Shown in pieces: positions 21,257 through 32,625 of a DNA stretch of 64,000 bases. The position numbers were made by a program, and so were the translations under genes. The notes beneath the pieces are model-generated. The model did no database searches. It had not been told where the DNA came from and was given only the letters and a program-made list of their open reading frames with translations. This stretch comes from Ophiobolus disseminans. Its lineage: Eukaryota; Ascomycota; Dothideomycetes; Pleosporales; Phaeosphaeriaceae. The stretch covers positions 550,444 to 614,443 of the forward strand of contig MU006240.1 in the NCBI GenBank assembly GCA_010093685.1, in the 5' to 3' direction. How positions within the stretch are numbered: the first letter of the stretch is position 1; every line of letters starts with the position of its first letter.

Positions 21257-23917
21257 ATGTCTCTCCCACCAGATCCTCCGAGAAACTACGCGCTGCCCCC
21301 TCCTCGCACACCTCGACGTCGCCTTTCCATCAGGCAAGCCTGGCACACGTGGAAAACTCCCAAAAAGCAAGCCAGAACCCCGGCGCCGATGGATAATCAA
21401 AAGCAGTCCCCCATTCTGCAGACCCTAATGCCCAACAGCGAGGAGCCAGTGAGTCTTCGGGATCCCCAAGAAGTTGATGTGACAACCACTCCGCACCAAC
21501 CTGAGCTTTCACCAGGCCCAACCAGTGAGCGCAGTGCTGGCCAGATTCAGAATCCACCCGCAAACCGTCAAAACGAGAATGCCAACGTTGTCACAAGCGT
21601 CCAGCGCCAGCCTGAGCTTTCACCGCACCCCAGCACTGAGCACAGTGCCGACCAGATTCAGACTCCACCCGCAAACGGTCAAAACGGCGAACAGCAGGAT
21701 GTACAGGGGAGTGCCAACGATGTCATCAGCGTCCAGCACCAGACTGACCTTTCACCGCACCCCAGCACAGAGAACAGTGCCAACCAGATTCAGAGTCCGT
21801 CCGCAAACGATTCAAGCGGTGAACAGCAGGATGGACAGTGTAGTGCAGCTCCTACTCAAACTCCACGCAGCAACCATGCTCGCACCACAGATTTCCGCGT
21901 TGACTTCACGGACGACATGGTCCAGATCCTGTCCACTGAGATTTACAATGAGACCATTCACGAGGTCAACTTGTCTCTACTCACTTACTGGATCTGCGAG
22001 AGTCTGCAGAACTATGAGATCGCGAAGACTCACATCCGCGAGCTTGGAACTGATCAGGTATGTTTTAGAAACAATCTTTCCTACCCCTCCGTCTTGCTGA
22101 CTGACACTGCGCTTTAGGGATACCGGCCTGAGAGGTTGCTTAACCGGTTTTTGCGTCAGCTACTTCATGATGTCCGCGAAGTTCGTCCGGAGTACGTGTT
22201 ATTCTATCTTTCTCACATATGGCAACATGCTAACATGGCTGGTAGAGAAGCGAAGTCGCCCGTCATCCGTAAGCAAGCGCGGAGATGACTATACGACATT
22301 CGCTGACCCAGTCAATGTAGGCCTTCCAGATTCCCATCGAAAGATGCGACAACGCGTCGTCACTGACCCTGCTCCGTTGGCCAGCCCGTCTGGGCAGTTC
22401 CCGCCGGATAGTATGGCCTACCTTCTTCCTAATATAAATGCTAGAACTAACATCACGAAGCACCAGATCGCCCCCAGCCTTTAAGCCTGAGGTCGCGAAA
22501 TTCAATGATGGCCCACACCACCCCGACGCCTGCGCTTCGTCGGGTATCCCCAGCAGACTCGACCTCGTCAGCCGCGATGAGGATTGCTATGGCGCCTATC
22601 GCGTTCCCCATTGAGTCGGAAATACTCGTACAGTTGGCCACGCGACCGCTGCTCCCAAGCCCTTTTGACAGTGCCATAGCTGTCAACACCGAGGCTGGCG
22701 CGGATGACGTGTTTGCCGTCGTGAAAGAGACAGGTTCTGGTGAGAGTGAGACTTTATCTACCAAGGGTGAAGTGAAGGGAGAGAGCGCAAAGCTGGCCGA
22801 GTTCTTCTCGACTTCTGGTATTAGCGACCAGTTTCTGCATGGACTGTATGCGCTCAACGTGCCCGAGACTTCAACCAATCAAGGAGCGGGCAGCCCACAC
22901 TCGCTCTCCATGGAGCAGCGCGCAAACGACCAGACAGGTTCAGGAAAGGGTAGGGCTCACAACGGCGATCTTGGAACGGCGAATACCAATGGTGGCACGA
23001 CAGATCCCTCCGCCGTCGAACCAACCTCAGATAGCGATGTCGTCCGTCCTCTGAACTACTCTTACTCCTCCCCCACTTCAATCACCATCAAAGGCGTCCC
23101 GCAAGCAGCAAAGGCATCTCCGCAACACCGATTGGCGCATCATGGCCGCCGCTCGATCCAAGAGTTCGACCAGAACTCCTCGACAGTCAGGTATCGTGGT
23201 CCGCGTACAGTTCGTAGCTCCGAGAGCAAGGCGCACCTGTCCCCTACAAAGAGTGCTCAGAGCCCATCCACGCCCAAGAGTGTTCGGTCACCAACCAGCA
23301 GCATCACGCGCGCCAACAGGCCTCCGTCGATTGAAATCCCACCACGTCGGGCTCGCGTAGGGGTCGTTAGTGTGGGAGAGCCAGTCAGGCACTTGTCACT
23401 CAGTTTCCCCGCAAGTCCCGTTAACCCGCTGTCTGAGATGGTCGCCCGACGCCAGTCAGAGTCGCAGAGCGAGATCAATGCCCACATGAACTCCATCGCT
23501 GGCATGTTGAACTCGCCTACTATTGGAACTTCCCAAGGCGACACGTTCGACGATATCCTTGACGAGTTCCCCACTCCCCCAGCGCAGGACCCGGTAACCG
23601 TCGCCCAAGACGCAGTCGCAGTCGCAGAGCAGGCACAGGACGTGCAGGAATTGAAAGAAATGCTCGAATCGAGCAGAGCCATCATCTCCCACGCCGCAAA
23701 GATCGGAAAGCTGCTCGACAAGACGCGTGCTCGCGGCTATCGCGCACGAGGCAGAGATCCAAACGCCATGCATGACTTTGAGATGGACTGGAGGGAGAAG
23801 CACGAGGAACTCCTTATGGCCATCTACACCAGGAACGACGTGGATGTGTGGGACTTGGAGTCTCAGTATATCGATGATATGATGAAGGAGATCAGCGCCT
23901 CGCCGTCGGCGGGTTAG
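21257..23917 (+). CDS. 812-residue, largely disordered protein with internal repeats, unknown function
   Basis: Five exons give one continuous frame: 21257-22057, 22118-22191, 22246-22268, 22321-22410 and 22467-23917. Intron 4 (22411-22466) has a GTATGG donor, an ACTAAC branch site and a CACCAG acceptor; without it the frame would stop at 22484, 20 bases before an apparent second start, so I treat both parts as one gene. Residues about 81-193 are three tandem copies of a 40-residue unit. Next comes a compact, probably folded segment (DFRVDFTDDMVQILSTEIYN, then YWICESLQNYEIA and ERLLNRFLRQLLHDV). The long C-terminal half is Ser/Pro-rich with SPTKS/SPSTPKS sites, ending in a helical EFDMDW-like block (MHDFEMDWREKHEELLMAIY). 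No named family recognised. Confidence 0.75.
21497..21835 (+). repeat. Three imperfect coding tandem repeats of about 120 bases
   Basis: The units begin near 21497, 21608 and 21740 and encode variants of QPELSPHPSTEHSADQIQTP, followed by PANGQNGEQQD-like spacers. Nucleotide identity between units is high, consistent with in-frame duplication and possible length variation between strains. Confidence 0.8.
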
Positions 23918-24614
23918 ATTCTCGACCTCTTCAACTTCGATTTAGACGGCTTCTAGGCTATTTCGTCATTGGTGTCACGAACTGCTCCAGACTGGACCCA
24001 AGTCAGGACGAAGTCGCCTCAACCGTTCTTGCACACCAAAGACAGGGTTTTGGATCTTTTCCTTGATCGCCAGGATCACGATACCATGTTGCAACTCTGG
24101 CATACACAAAAGCCCCTTGCTCTTTCCTTTACAGTTCACAATTCTCGTCTCGATGCCCAGCAACGAAATTGATGCCCTTCCTGGCAGTTGTACACACGAC
24201 ACCTTTTCGCCGCGATCATGACTCGACGGCCTTTTCTACGCTCACGAAAGACGATACCCTTCCGTTTCTTATGTTCATCACGATGACCACGAGCAGTACG
24301 GCAACGGCCTTTTGACGATCACGAAAACGAAGCAGTCTTTTCTTTCAGACTAGCAGGATGACACCCGTGTCTTTACGACGCGATTTAGGAGGACAACGGT
24401 ATTTTCCTTACACTGTGGAGGATCATACCCTTTTCTTTATGTTTAAGAGGAAGCTGCAGTTGTCTTTGTACCCCCAGGAGCCTATTCTCCATTGCCTTAA
24501 TAGTTGGAAGGACACTAGCCTTCTCTTTCACCACATGCAGAAGCACGACGCGACGTCGTCACGAGTCTCGATAGCAGAGACGCCTTATGCATTCGTGAAT
24601 GCCACTCATGCCGC
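23918..24614. other. Convergent 3' intergenic region with degenerate repeated motif
   Basis: About 700 bases between converging genes. From about 24180 to 24520 a loose motif recurs, CCTTTTC or CCTTCC next to ATCACGA/ATCATGA and ACGAAG-like words, spaced some 60-90 bases apart. The frame at 24358-24756 (plus) is not supported. Confidence 0.35.
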
Positions 24615-25373
24615 CTATTCCTCATCTAGCCCTTTTATTTCTTGCTCCTCTACCAACCGTCGCTCAAGACTGCACCTCAACACCCGCTTTTCCTTCCCCA
24701 GCCCCATATCCTTCAGCGCATCATCGTCCTTGTCCCAATACACGGCCCAGCCGTAACCGCCGCTCTCCTCTTCCACAGCGACCAAACACTCCTCGTCGTT
24801 CAGCGTCAGCCCTTGTTCGTCTTCCGTCCAGTCCCACGACCCGACCACGTGCTTCTTCGCCTCGGCGCGGGGGCCGTACTTGACTTCGCGCGTTGTGCGG
24901 TCGGCGTAGAGCCAATTGAGTTTGGGCTTGGATTTAGACGAAGCTTTTTGGGCCGGGACGGTGCTGACGAGGCCAAGGATGGGTGTGTAGGGTATTGGGC
25001 GGTGGGGCAGGTCGGCGGGAGGGAAGGGGAGATAGAAGCCTGTGAGTGGATGCGGTGCGTCTTGGTCGTCAGGGCCCTTTGCTGGGAGTTTAGTCTTGGG
25101 GTCTTTGGGCCATAGGCGGACCTAAAATGTGTGGGTTAGCATGCTTGTCATGGCATAGTTGATTAATTCATGGCGCACCTTTCCGTCTTTTAGGACCACG
25201 ATGGTGTCGTGCACTTCATCTTTCTTTCGCGATTTCGCGTCGCAGAAGACGTCTAGGTAGAATTCTTCGAGGCGCTCTTCTGCTTCGGCTTCTTCATCGA
25301 GGAGGCGTTGGCGGTGCACGGCTTCGCTTCCGCCGACGGCTGCGCCCATGCCAACCCAGGTGATGAAGTCCAT
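24615..25373 (-). CDS. Conserved fungal protein of unknown function (MDFITWVGMGAA family)
   Basis: Two exons, 25373-25179 and 25121-24615, with a 57 bp intron (GTGCGC donor, TTTTAG acceptor), encode 233 residues starting MDFITWVGMGAAVGG. Conserved blocks in order: EERLEEFYLDVFCDAKSRKK, VHDTIVVLKDGKVRLWPKD, HPLTGFYLPFP, LNWLYADRTTREVKYGPR, VGSWDWTEDEQGLTL and RVLRCSLERRLV. I recognise this as a single-copy conserved protein of Pezizomycotina without assigned function. It is predicted soluble, acidic and Trp-rich, with no catalytic signature. Confidence 0.82.
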
Positions 25374-25630
25374 CCTCAAGTTTTATCGCGTGGATCTAAT
25401 TGGTCAGTTACACAGTGGCCACGATAGAAGGACATCGTGGCAGATGCGTGAAGCAAGGTTATTGACATTGGTATTATGCTAGCATGCCAGGATGCAAGCA
25501 CGAGGCGCGATGCTGTCATCGGTCGCGCGGGTGTGGAGGCCTCGGCTACTTTGCAGGGGTCATCGTCTCAACCTTCTTCCAACGGCCAGCTTGCACTCGA
25601 CCTGTCCCACGTTCGCATTGCCGATTCCTT

Positions 25631-25960
25631 CTACTCGGGGCGTTTAGGTTCTTCTGTTAAGAACCGAGGCTCGATAGTAGCAATCATCCCACATCTCCTC
25701 TGGACCGGAGACCCCTCGTATTCTTCGAAGGCGGCAATGTAGCAAGGGAGGCATCAGTTCAGCTCGCATACAGGCAAGGAGATGCTTACCGTTTGCCCTC
25801 TTCTTCGTCCCACACAAGATTGTGCATATTCGAAAATTCCGATACCATTCATCCGCCACCAAGACTTGATATCAGGAGCATATATCCCATCAAGTCGCGG
25901 CTCAATACTAGGACGCTGGAAATTCCTAAAACGTTTCAACACTGAGCAGGGCGTACGTCA
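25631..25960 (-). pseudogene. Decayed kinase-like C-lobe fragment, copy A
   Basis: On the minus strand, one frame gives NMHNLVWDEEEGKR and another gives CYIAAFEEYEGSPVQRRCG, ending at a TAG at 25631-25633. These resemble the NILWDEE and W-x-I-x-F-E-D pair of fungal APH/protein-kinase-like proteins and match the same blocks in copy B (26390-27163). A donor (GTAAGC) follows the first block, but the expected acceptor before the second block is missing; the sequence reads CTTGCTACATTG where an AG is needed. Upstream the frame meets a TGA directly before the MVSEFSN segment, and no N-lobe is found to 26380. It looks like a truncated duplicate. Confidence 0.5.
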
Positions 25961-26389
25961 ACTTTGGTGCTTAATTTTACCAGCTTTTTGACGTGAAATT
26001 GCAGAGTGGTTTATTACAATTGTATTTAAACAACCAACATTTCATGTACGTGTCCGAGTAACAGAATGTGTCCAGCTCACACCTCACCATACCAGTCACA
26101 AAACAATAGTCTTCCAACATCTTCAAAGTCGACGATGTACCCGTGTGTGGATTGGTATGATACGCCACGGGCTGCGGAAGAATGTAAATACCGCGCGTGA
26201 GTCTTCGTCACTTAAGACTACATATTTTGCGGTCCTTCAAATTGATTTTGTTTTTCTACAGCTCCCTGTCTAGCTGTCAATACCGTTCTCACATCATGAA
26301 AGCGGACCTAGATTAAAGTGACCTTTAAAGCCTCTCGAACCTCGTCCCTCTCCTCCAGTATGTTAGCTCAGAAGCCGCACCTTTGACCT

Positions 26390-27163
26390 TTACCTTATCA
26401 CAATAGTGTAGCTGATGACACATGACCCAAGATCAGAGTCAGAACCAGAATCAGATCTCGCATAAAGTTCCTCGTCGAGACTCCAGTACTTATACTGGGC
26501 ATTGGTAAATTCCACCTGCTGCTCCTTTCCGGCATCGGGCTGCGTGCAATCTTGGAAGCCCACGATGCACCATGACTGTGTGATTAGCCTCCTGTCAAAG
26601 TATTTAAGAGCATTTCTGCTTACCAGGTCTCTTGTTCTTCGTCCCACAGAATGTTTTGAAGCTGTTCGTTGTTGGGAAATATTCCACAGTTCCGGACATC
26701 TCTGGTGATGGGGTCAGTCCAATATTTATAAAGTGAATTGGCGGTCTACTCACAGCAAAGCCTGTTTGAAGGCTTTGCGAATATGCTCGCGCTGCTCTGG
26801 AGACAGAGATTGCAAGTACTTGTAGCTGAGAGAGGTCCCTCGGAGTTTGGTCATGAGTGTGAATACCATGAAACTGCCTTCGACTTCTAGCGCATCAAGG
26901 CCACTCTTCAAGGCCTTTTCTTCGAAACAAAGAAGCCATGGTGCACTCGCACATTGATGCTCAGCGAATTGGTTCAGAGCGTAGATCTCGTTGAAGGTGT
27001 AAACGCTGGGCTCAGCAGCAGCATGCTTGCAATTGTGTAGAGCCTCCTTCAAGCGCTGAAGAACCTACCCACCTAGGGTCGTAGATGGGGCGAACTGAAT
27101 AACACATCTGGACATTGAACGTCGAATATTATCCCATTCAATTTCGAGGTCATGTACACGTAG
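26390..27163 (-). pseudogene. Decayed kinase-like gene, copy B
   Basis: The minus strand encodes DLEIEWDNIRRSMSRCVIQF, then RLKEALHNCKHAAAEP, FNEIYALNQFAEHQC, SFMVFTLMTKLRGTS and LSPEQREHIRKAFKQALL. A clean 52 bp intron (26702-26753) leads to DVRNCGIFPNNEQLQNILWD, and WCIVGFQD with a Ser/Asp-rich tail ending at 26390. It resembles small fungal kinase-like or APH-like proteins. Two faults are visible: an in-frame TAG at 27065-27067 between the first two blocks (CAG to TAG would explain it), and a last intron that keeps frame only if 32 bp long. No sound start ATG joins the 27163 exon in phase. Probably a pseudogene; a misread exon structure is the alternative. Confidence 0.5.
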
Positions 27164-27660
27164 CTGTAGAAAATACCTAACACGAGCTCTTAGCATATGC
27201 CGTGGTAACTTACGATGAGATTGAGCGTTCTGCATTTGCGGTTGTCAACATGGTAGCAGAAAGCTGTCCAGATATTTCCGATGACAAGACTTACAGTTTA
27301 GACGCTAGTCAAAGGCATTGTGCCTGCATTTGAAACAATCGAAAAGTTGTTGAGCCTATCGGCATCTGCAGTCTGAACAGTGCGTGGATATGAGAGTAGC
27401 GCGCCTACTTCGTTGTGCCGTCGTGCTTCCTTCGCTTGTGAATAACTCCTACTTTGGCGGTAAAATTCTTTGATAGAGCAATTCTTGCTTCCGGAATACA
27501 GCGAAGAAGCCGCGAAGAGCCTTGTTCAAACCTTCGCATGATTCCCCGTCTTCTCTCTCCCTCATCATCTTAGGCATGCATCGCTATCGCCAATATACAT
27601 CGCTTTTTTACTCCCCCATCGTTATCCTTGATTTGCTTCTATCGTTATAGGAAAATCACA
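27164..27660. other. Intergenic, between decayed kinase-like gene and accessory protein gene
   Basis: Contains short GT-AG-like pieces on the minus strand that might be remnants of the kinase-like gene 5' exons, and a CT-rich stretch (27540-27650) resembling a fungal promoter for the plus-strand gene. Confidence 0.35.
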
Positions 27661-27828
27661 ATGTCGCAAAACCAATGTCCAAATCCCGAATTGGAACACC
27701 AATGGCCGCATCGCGAGGACAAGCTCAAGCGGCTTACTAGCGATCAACGCAAACTCTGTGAAACATACGCGCGGGTGCTAGAAATTGGCCGACGGTCGGC
27801 GTTGAAGGAACTGGTGACGGCCAGATAG
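27661..27828 (+). other. Probable former first exon of the accessory protein gene (55 codons)
   Basis: ATG in good context (CACAATGTC) opens MSQNQCPNPELEHQWPH and runs to ELVTAR followed by TAG at 27826-27828. The bases ATA|GTAAGT form a canonical donor at 27828, and an acceptor (GCTAAG) lies at 27884 in the matching phase with the next exon. However the junction codon is then TA+G, still a stop. The unspliced reading also ends in TAG. It may be a nonsense mutation at the junction or a genuine short upstream frame. Confidence 0.5.
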
Positions 27829-27876
27829 TAAGTATATTTTCACTGTATGTGACGCGAGGCCTGACATTTTATACCA

Positions 27877-30218
27877 ATGCTAAGGGACGTGAATGCCGCA
27901 CTTGATGCCCGCGACGCGCGATGTGGAGACGAAACCGATGGCGAGCCGCAGGACGAGGACATCGAGACTAAAAGGGAAGCTGTTGTGGCCTTGCAGAATG
28001 CCGCTCTTGACTCTACAGATAGATCGTCTGCGGTGCTTGACACAAGATCCCGTGTGTCGTGGGGTGGGTATTCGTCGTTGAGCCAGTATAACAAGTCGAC
28101 TGAGCAACTGGTAAGGAAGACAACAATTCGCTTTGCGGAGGGGGTGGATAAACCCAACCAAAACACCGTACCACCTCGCTCTCGCTCGCCTTATCCGCGA
28201 CACTTTCCGCCGGCCGCATCTCAAGGAGGGCCTCTGGAGACTGAGGACGATGAAGTCGATGAATACCCTCTTTCACCCGAGACAGGTGGTTTTGGCCTAT
28301 CGAAAAGAGCCACTGCAGACCGAGCAACGTCTTCGTATGGTGGTCTATATACACCCGAGCCGAAGTCTATACTCAAGCATACGGCTCATTCTCACTGCCT
28401 TGCTGCTCCCAAATCATGGATAAGTTGTGAGCCTACCAAAACAGCGCAATATGCGCATGAAAACTACGCACCCACACTCTCGTCTAATGGAGTAGCGCCT
28501 GACCCTTTGTTGTGGTTACCTGAGGATGAAACCACGGTTGAAGCACCACCCCCTCAAGAGACTAACCTTGAGGAAACCAAAGAGTCGACAAGCGCCGCAA
28601 ATTCTACTTCTGCTTGCCTTCCGCCTGAAACTGCTACAATCGACTTTGAATATATGACGAAAAAATCACAAGGCGATAGTGAAAGCCCAGTTGAGGGCCA
28701 GGGTAGGCCGAAACAGTGCACACTTCCGCCCAGTGTTGTTAACCATCCTTCGGTGACCCCACCACCAAACGTTTCTACCTCAATTCGAGGTAAGGGATAC
28801 CAGCCAAAGACTGCAATCGATCCATCGCTTCTCAACCTAGCCCCCGGATGTGTTAGACCTTCATCGATAATATCAGGTGCCGAGCTCATTCCTGCGCAGC
28901 TGACCACGGAGAACGCACCAGCAAACTTCTCGCCAGCTCCTCCATTAGGCGCTTCACCGGATTCTTCAGCCATGAGCGATACTGGGAACAAACGCGCTGT
29001 TGAAGACATGGACACCACAATGTCAGTCACAGCAGCGCATACCGGACCAAGCTCTTTTTCTACACCGGGAACTTTACACACCACAGTCACACCATCAGAG
29101 CGAGGTAACGAGGAACCAACTAGCTCCGCCTCTACACCTGTGAACTCAGCTTCAGTAGGTCCCTCGCAACAAACATGGACTAAGCTCAAGCCTCTGAATG
29201 CACGCGATGCGATCCTCCGCCCCCTGGCCATCGACACGCTTCCTGCACCCAAAGCGAACGAGGCGCTTTTTCTTCTAGAAAGCGCAGATCGCTTGTGGTA
29301 CATGGGCTTCGTCGAGCCTTGGAAAGAATTCAACGCCGATGCCACCAAGTTCTGGAATAGCAAAGAGGTGGTCAGTGCCTTTCACGAGATCGGAGGGAAG
29401 CCCAGGCCCCCGCCTCGCGCGACCGATAACGATGTTGCAAGCGACAGTCACCCGTTTGAGTTATTGACGTCGTGGTTCCAACGCGACGTTGTGGAGTTCG
29501 TGATCGACATCTCCAATGGGCTCATGTTGAACAGCACGGCAAAGGAAGGTAGCGTTCAGGGCGTGTTCCTCGGTGAACCCTCGGAAGAGGACCTCGGTAA
29601 CAACGAGTGTAAGTGGGACCCGACTTTCGTCGTCAAAGCTGCCCTGCAATCTGTCGACCTGGAGACGAGAGCATTGGGACAGGTGGAGTATCTTGGCGGG
29701 AAGGCAGGTGCGCTCACGTCGGCAATTGACGAGTGTCCGAGGAATACTTGGGGTAGCTTGAGATGCGTTCTCGGTAAGTGACTGGACAAGTTCAGGAACT
29801 CGAGTGGTATACTGACCCAAGCACGACAGGTGACATCGCACGCTTCATGCTCATGTCTTCAACACGCTACGCTTTCCTCCTCTCCTCCGACGAGATCATC
29901 TTTCTCAAGACCGAAATCATGTCGAAATGCGAATACCCAAGGGGGAGGGATCCCGTTGATCTCTTCGTCGAGCCGTGGCTGTTTTACTCCGCGCCCATCA
30001 AGTTCACGGACATCCTGGACGAGGACAAAGGCACAATACCGGTCAAACTAGCGCTGTTGTATTTGCTGCAATTAAGCAAGCAAGGAGGCTGGCAAATGCA
30101 TGAGGAAATTGGAGATTCACTGAAATACTTCGAGACAAGGAAGGCAGGCGAGAGATACATACCGAAGCTTGACTTCATTGGACCGGATGGGAAGTTGAAA
30201 CTGTTGGGAAAATATTGA
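27877..30218 (+). CDS. Large accessory protein of unknown function, Pro/Ser/Thr-rich with conserved C-terminus
   Basis: Exons 27877-29773 and 29830-30218 (56 bp intron, GTAAGT donor, ACGACAG acceptor) give 761 residues if the ATG at 27877 is used; the natural start was probably at 27661 (see the upstream exon). Residues 1-430 are disordered. The conserved part starts near residue 440 (LKPLNARDAILRPLAID, EALFLLESADRLWYMGF, HPFELLTSWFQRDVVEFVID). It continues through the intron into GDIARFMLMSSTRYAFLLSS, DEIIFLKTEI and FVEPWLFYSAPIKF, a layout like the kinase-like C-terminal domains found in many Pleosporales accessory genes. No catalytic HRD/DFG triad is present. Function unknown. Confidence 0.65.
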
Positions 30219-32625
30219 CGTGTCTGGAGAGATGCTTGCATGTTTGATCTCGCAAGTAGATAGAGGGACGAATGAAAGTACTGCTCAACAACTCTTCAAG
30301 GATACGCATCCTCACCATATTCCAGCTTCACAATTCTTTGTACACCACACATCAGTGCAGAACTGTACTGGTTATCGCACAGTCCCAGACGTGGCTCCAA
30401 GGACTCGAAGTATTTGCGTGCTTTGTGAAGTGTTGCTCATGCGTGCAGGCCTTGTTCTCCCTGAATGTTATTCTCCAGTCCGCTTGGTACTTCTTGCTCA
30501 GTCCTCATAGCCGAGGTAAGTTGACATATGTGGCCACTACCATTGAGACCGCACCTCGGCCACAACCCATTCCCAGAGCCTTGCTTCGGTAGTGGGCATC
30601 TCTTGCGTAGTATTGATTGCTGCTTAGGAGTGCAGACAAGCATCGGCCTACAGTAAACTCACAGTCCGTCGCACGCCATGGCTTTCGTCCTGTATGCAAG
30701 CCACCAACCTCCAATTCTCTAGCTGCCGGGGGGCTTTTGGCGATGCCTCGGAACCAACTCCGACCTCACCATCATCATCATTGGCGGTGTTCGACAAAAC
30801 AAGCGGCTTCTTTGCATCACCGCAGACTGGAATGGCAGTATTTTGGTGTTGAGTCGAGTGATGCAGGTTGAACGGAAGGATTCGGACTTGGAAGCGTACT
30901 AGCATTGCGCTGCCAGATGCCTCGGTACGTTTGTGAGGTATCATTGGTGAGCGCACCTACAAACGATGTATGCGCGGGAAGTATGTTTGATCTCTATGAT
31001 GATGGCGTTCAGATTCTCTGAGGCTGGTTTTGGGGAGCCTCGGTCACTTCTCAACTTCCACCCAGCTGATTGGTGAGCTCAAAGATTTCAGGCGTCGAAT
31101 GGGCGGCGCAGACAGACAGATCAGGGTACCAAGCACCGGGATACGAAAAGGGAGATCACCATATCCGGTGTGCTGGGTAGAGTGGTTGGAATGATCGTGG
31201 TAGGGGTGCATATGCTCGTGGTGATTTGCGATCGATTTCCTATGCTGGCTTCCCATGTTGGTCTCTCACGACGCCTGGAGTATGGGCGTTATGATAAGCG
31301 AGGACGGCAAGCAGTGAGCAACACAATTAGGTTTCGACACCCTTCCTTGATACAGGCAGGCTTCCTATTGATTGCTGATGTGATTCATGGGTGTGAAGGC
31401 CGGCTGACATACGCCCAAGTGGCGGTCCACTGAAATCAGTCGCTTTGAGTGAGCGCATCGTCGGCTACTAGGATGGTGAGGATGTGTTGAGCATGACGTG
31501 CAGGATCACGTGAGAGGAAGCCACACGGCTATCCATGGTTGTTTGCGTTCCGCTACGCGATGTCAAGAGTTGCTTCAGTCCGCGGACTGGCGCGGTCACA
31601 AGCGTCCCCAGCGTGGAGTCAAATTAGAGAGGAAAGAGTTAGAGCAGCCCTTCTAAAACAACGTCGAGCCGCTAATAACGCAGTTCGGGTTAGACGTTGC
31701 CCGAGCAAACGTGTTGTTGCAAAACTGATGACCACGATCCTCCCGAGGTCGTGTCCATAATATTGCGGCGATCCTGAAAAAGAGCATCTTTAATCGGAAG
31801 GAACACTGACTGTCTTATCGAAGAGTTTGCTTGGAATCCAAGCATTTGCTTCCCTGTCCAGGAGGCGATGCGAGTCTCGGCAGAAACAACCCTGGAAGAC
31901 ACGGCAAATAACATCTGTCCAGTGCGTCTTCCGGATGCATGCGGCTTGAAGTGCTGCAGTGATGGATCCCTACCCACCGCTTATTGCAACGGAGGATTAT
32001 CCCAGTCTGGACGATCCAGCGGCAAGGTGTGGAGCATCGTCGCTGAGGATGCCGTCTACCCCGCGTGTGGGCGTGGACATCGTGACGTGCAGATCGTCGA
32101 CAATAAGCAAGCCGCACGACGCTGCTATCGCAAACAACATTGACTTCAGTCGCCGAATCTCCCGTTTGCGCCTCCACCACGTTACAGCGGCCGTGGTGAC
32201 GGATGGCAAGCGTCAAACATAGCGTGCGAGCAAAGGAGCTTGCGCCGCTGGTGCGTGCCTCGATTGGCTTCAAGTGGGTCCGGCTGAAGAGGCGTTCGCT
32301 CACACGCGGGGTCTCCACGTTGCCAAGTCCCGCCCCCAGCTTTTTGCTGGCCTTCCTGTTTCCGGTAGCCCTCCGTGAAATTTCGTCCCATGTTCAGGCC
32401 GTGATGAGTGGGTGCAGAAGATTGCCAGCTCGATCAAGTTGCCCGGGCCTCGGTACTTTCCAATTGTTCTGCCCTGGGGAAGCCTGTCGTGCTTGGCGAT
32501 GTGTAATGACGAGCGGCAGGGGCAGGTGGACATATAACGCGTGCCCCATGCAGATTTGTTGACGCAGGCCTCAGCTCTTGACTCTGTCTCTTATCAGCTT
32601 GCTGCAAGCTCTTTCTCCATCCACC
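30219..32625. other. Gene-poor region, 2.4 kb
   Basis: Largest gap of the window. All frames are short or mutually overlapping without codon or domain support (for example 31815-32318 minus and 31868-32143 plus are mutual shadows). I see no terminal inverted repeats, LTRs or transposase remnants. The last 100 bases are the MFS promoter, with CT-rich sequence before CCACCATGG. Confidence 0.5.

Noticed and set aside
22321..22505. Two separate genes with a 20-base gap at 22484/22505
   Set aside because: An intron with a branch site joins both frames and the exon sum stays in phase.
24358..24756. 132-codon plus-strand frame downstream of the repeat protein
   Set aside because: Overlaps the 3' exon of the conserved minus-strand gene, which explains the coding signal better.
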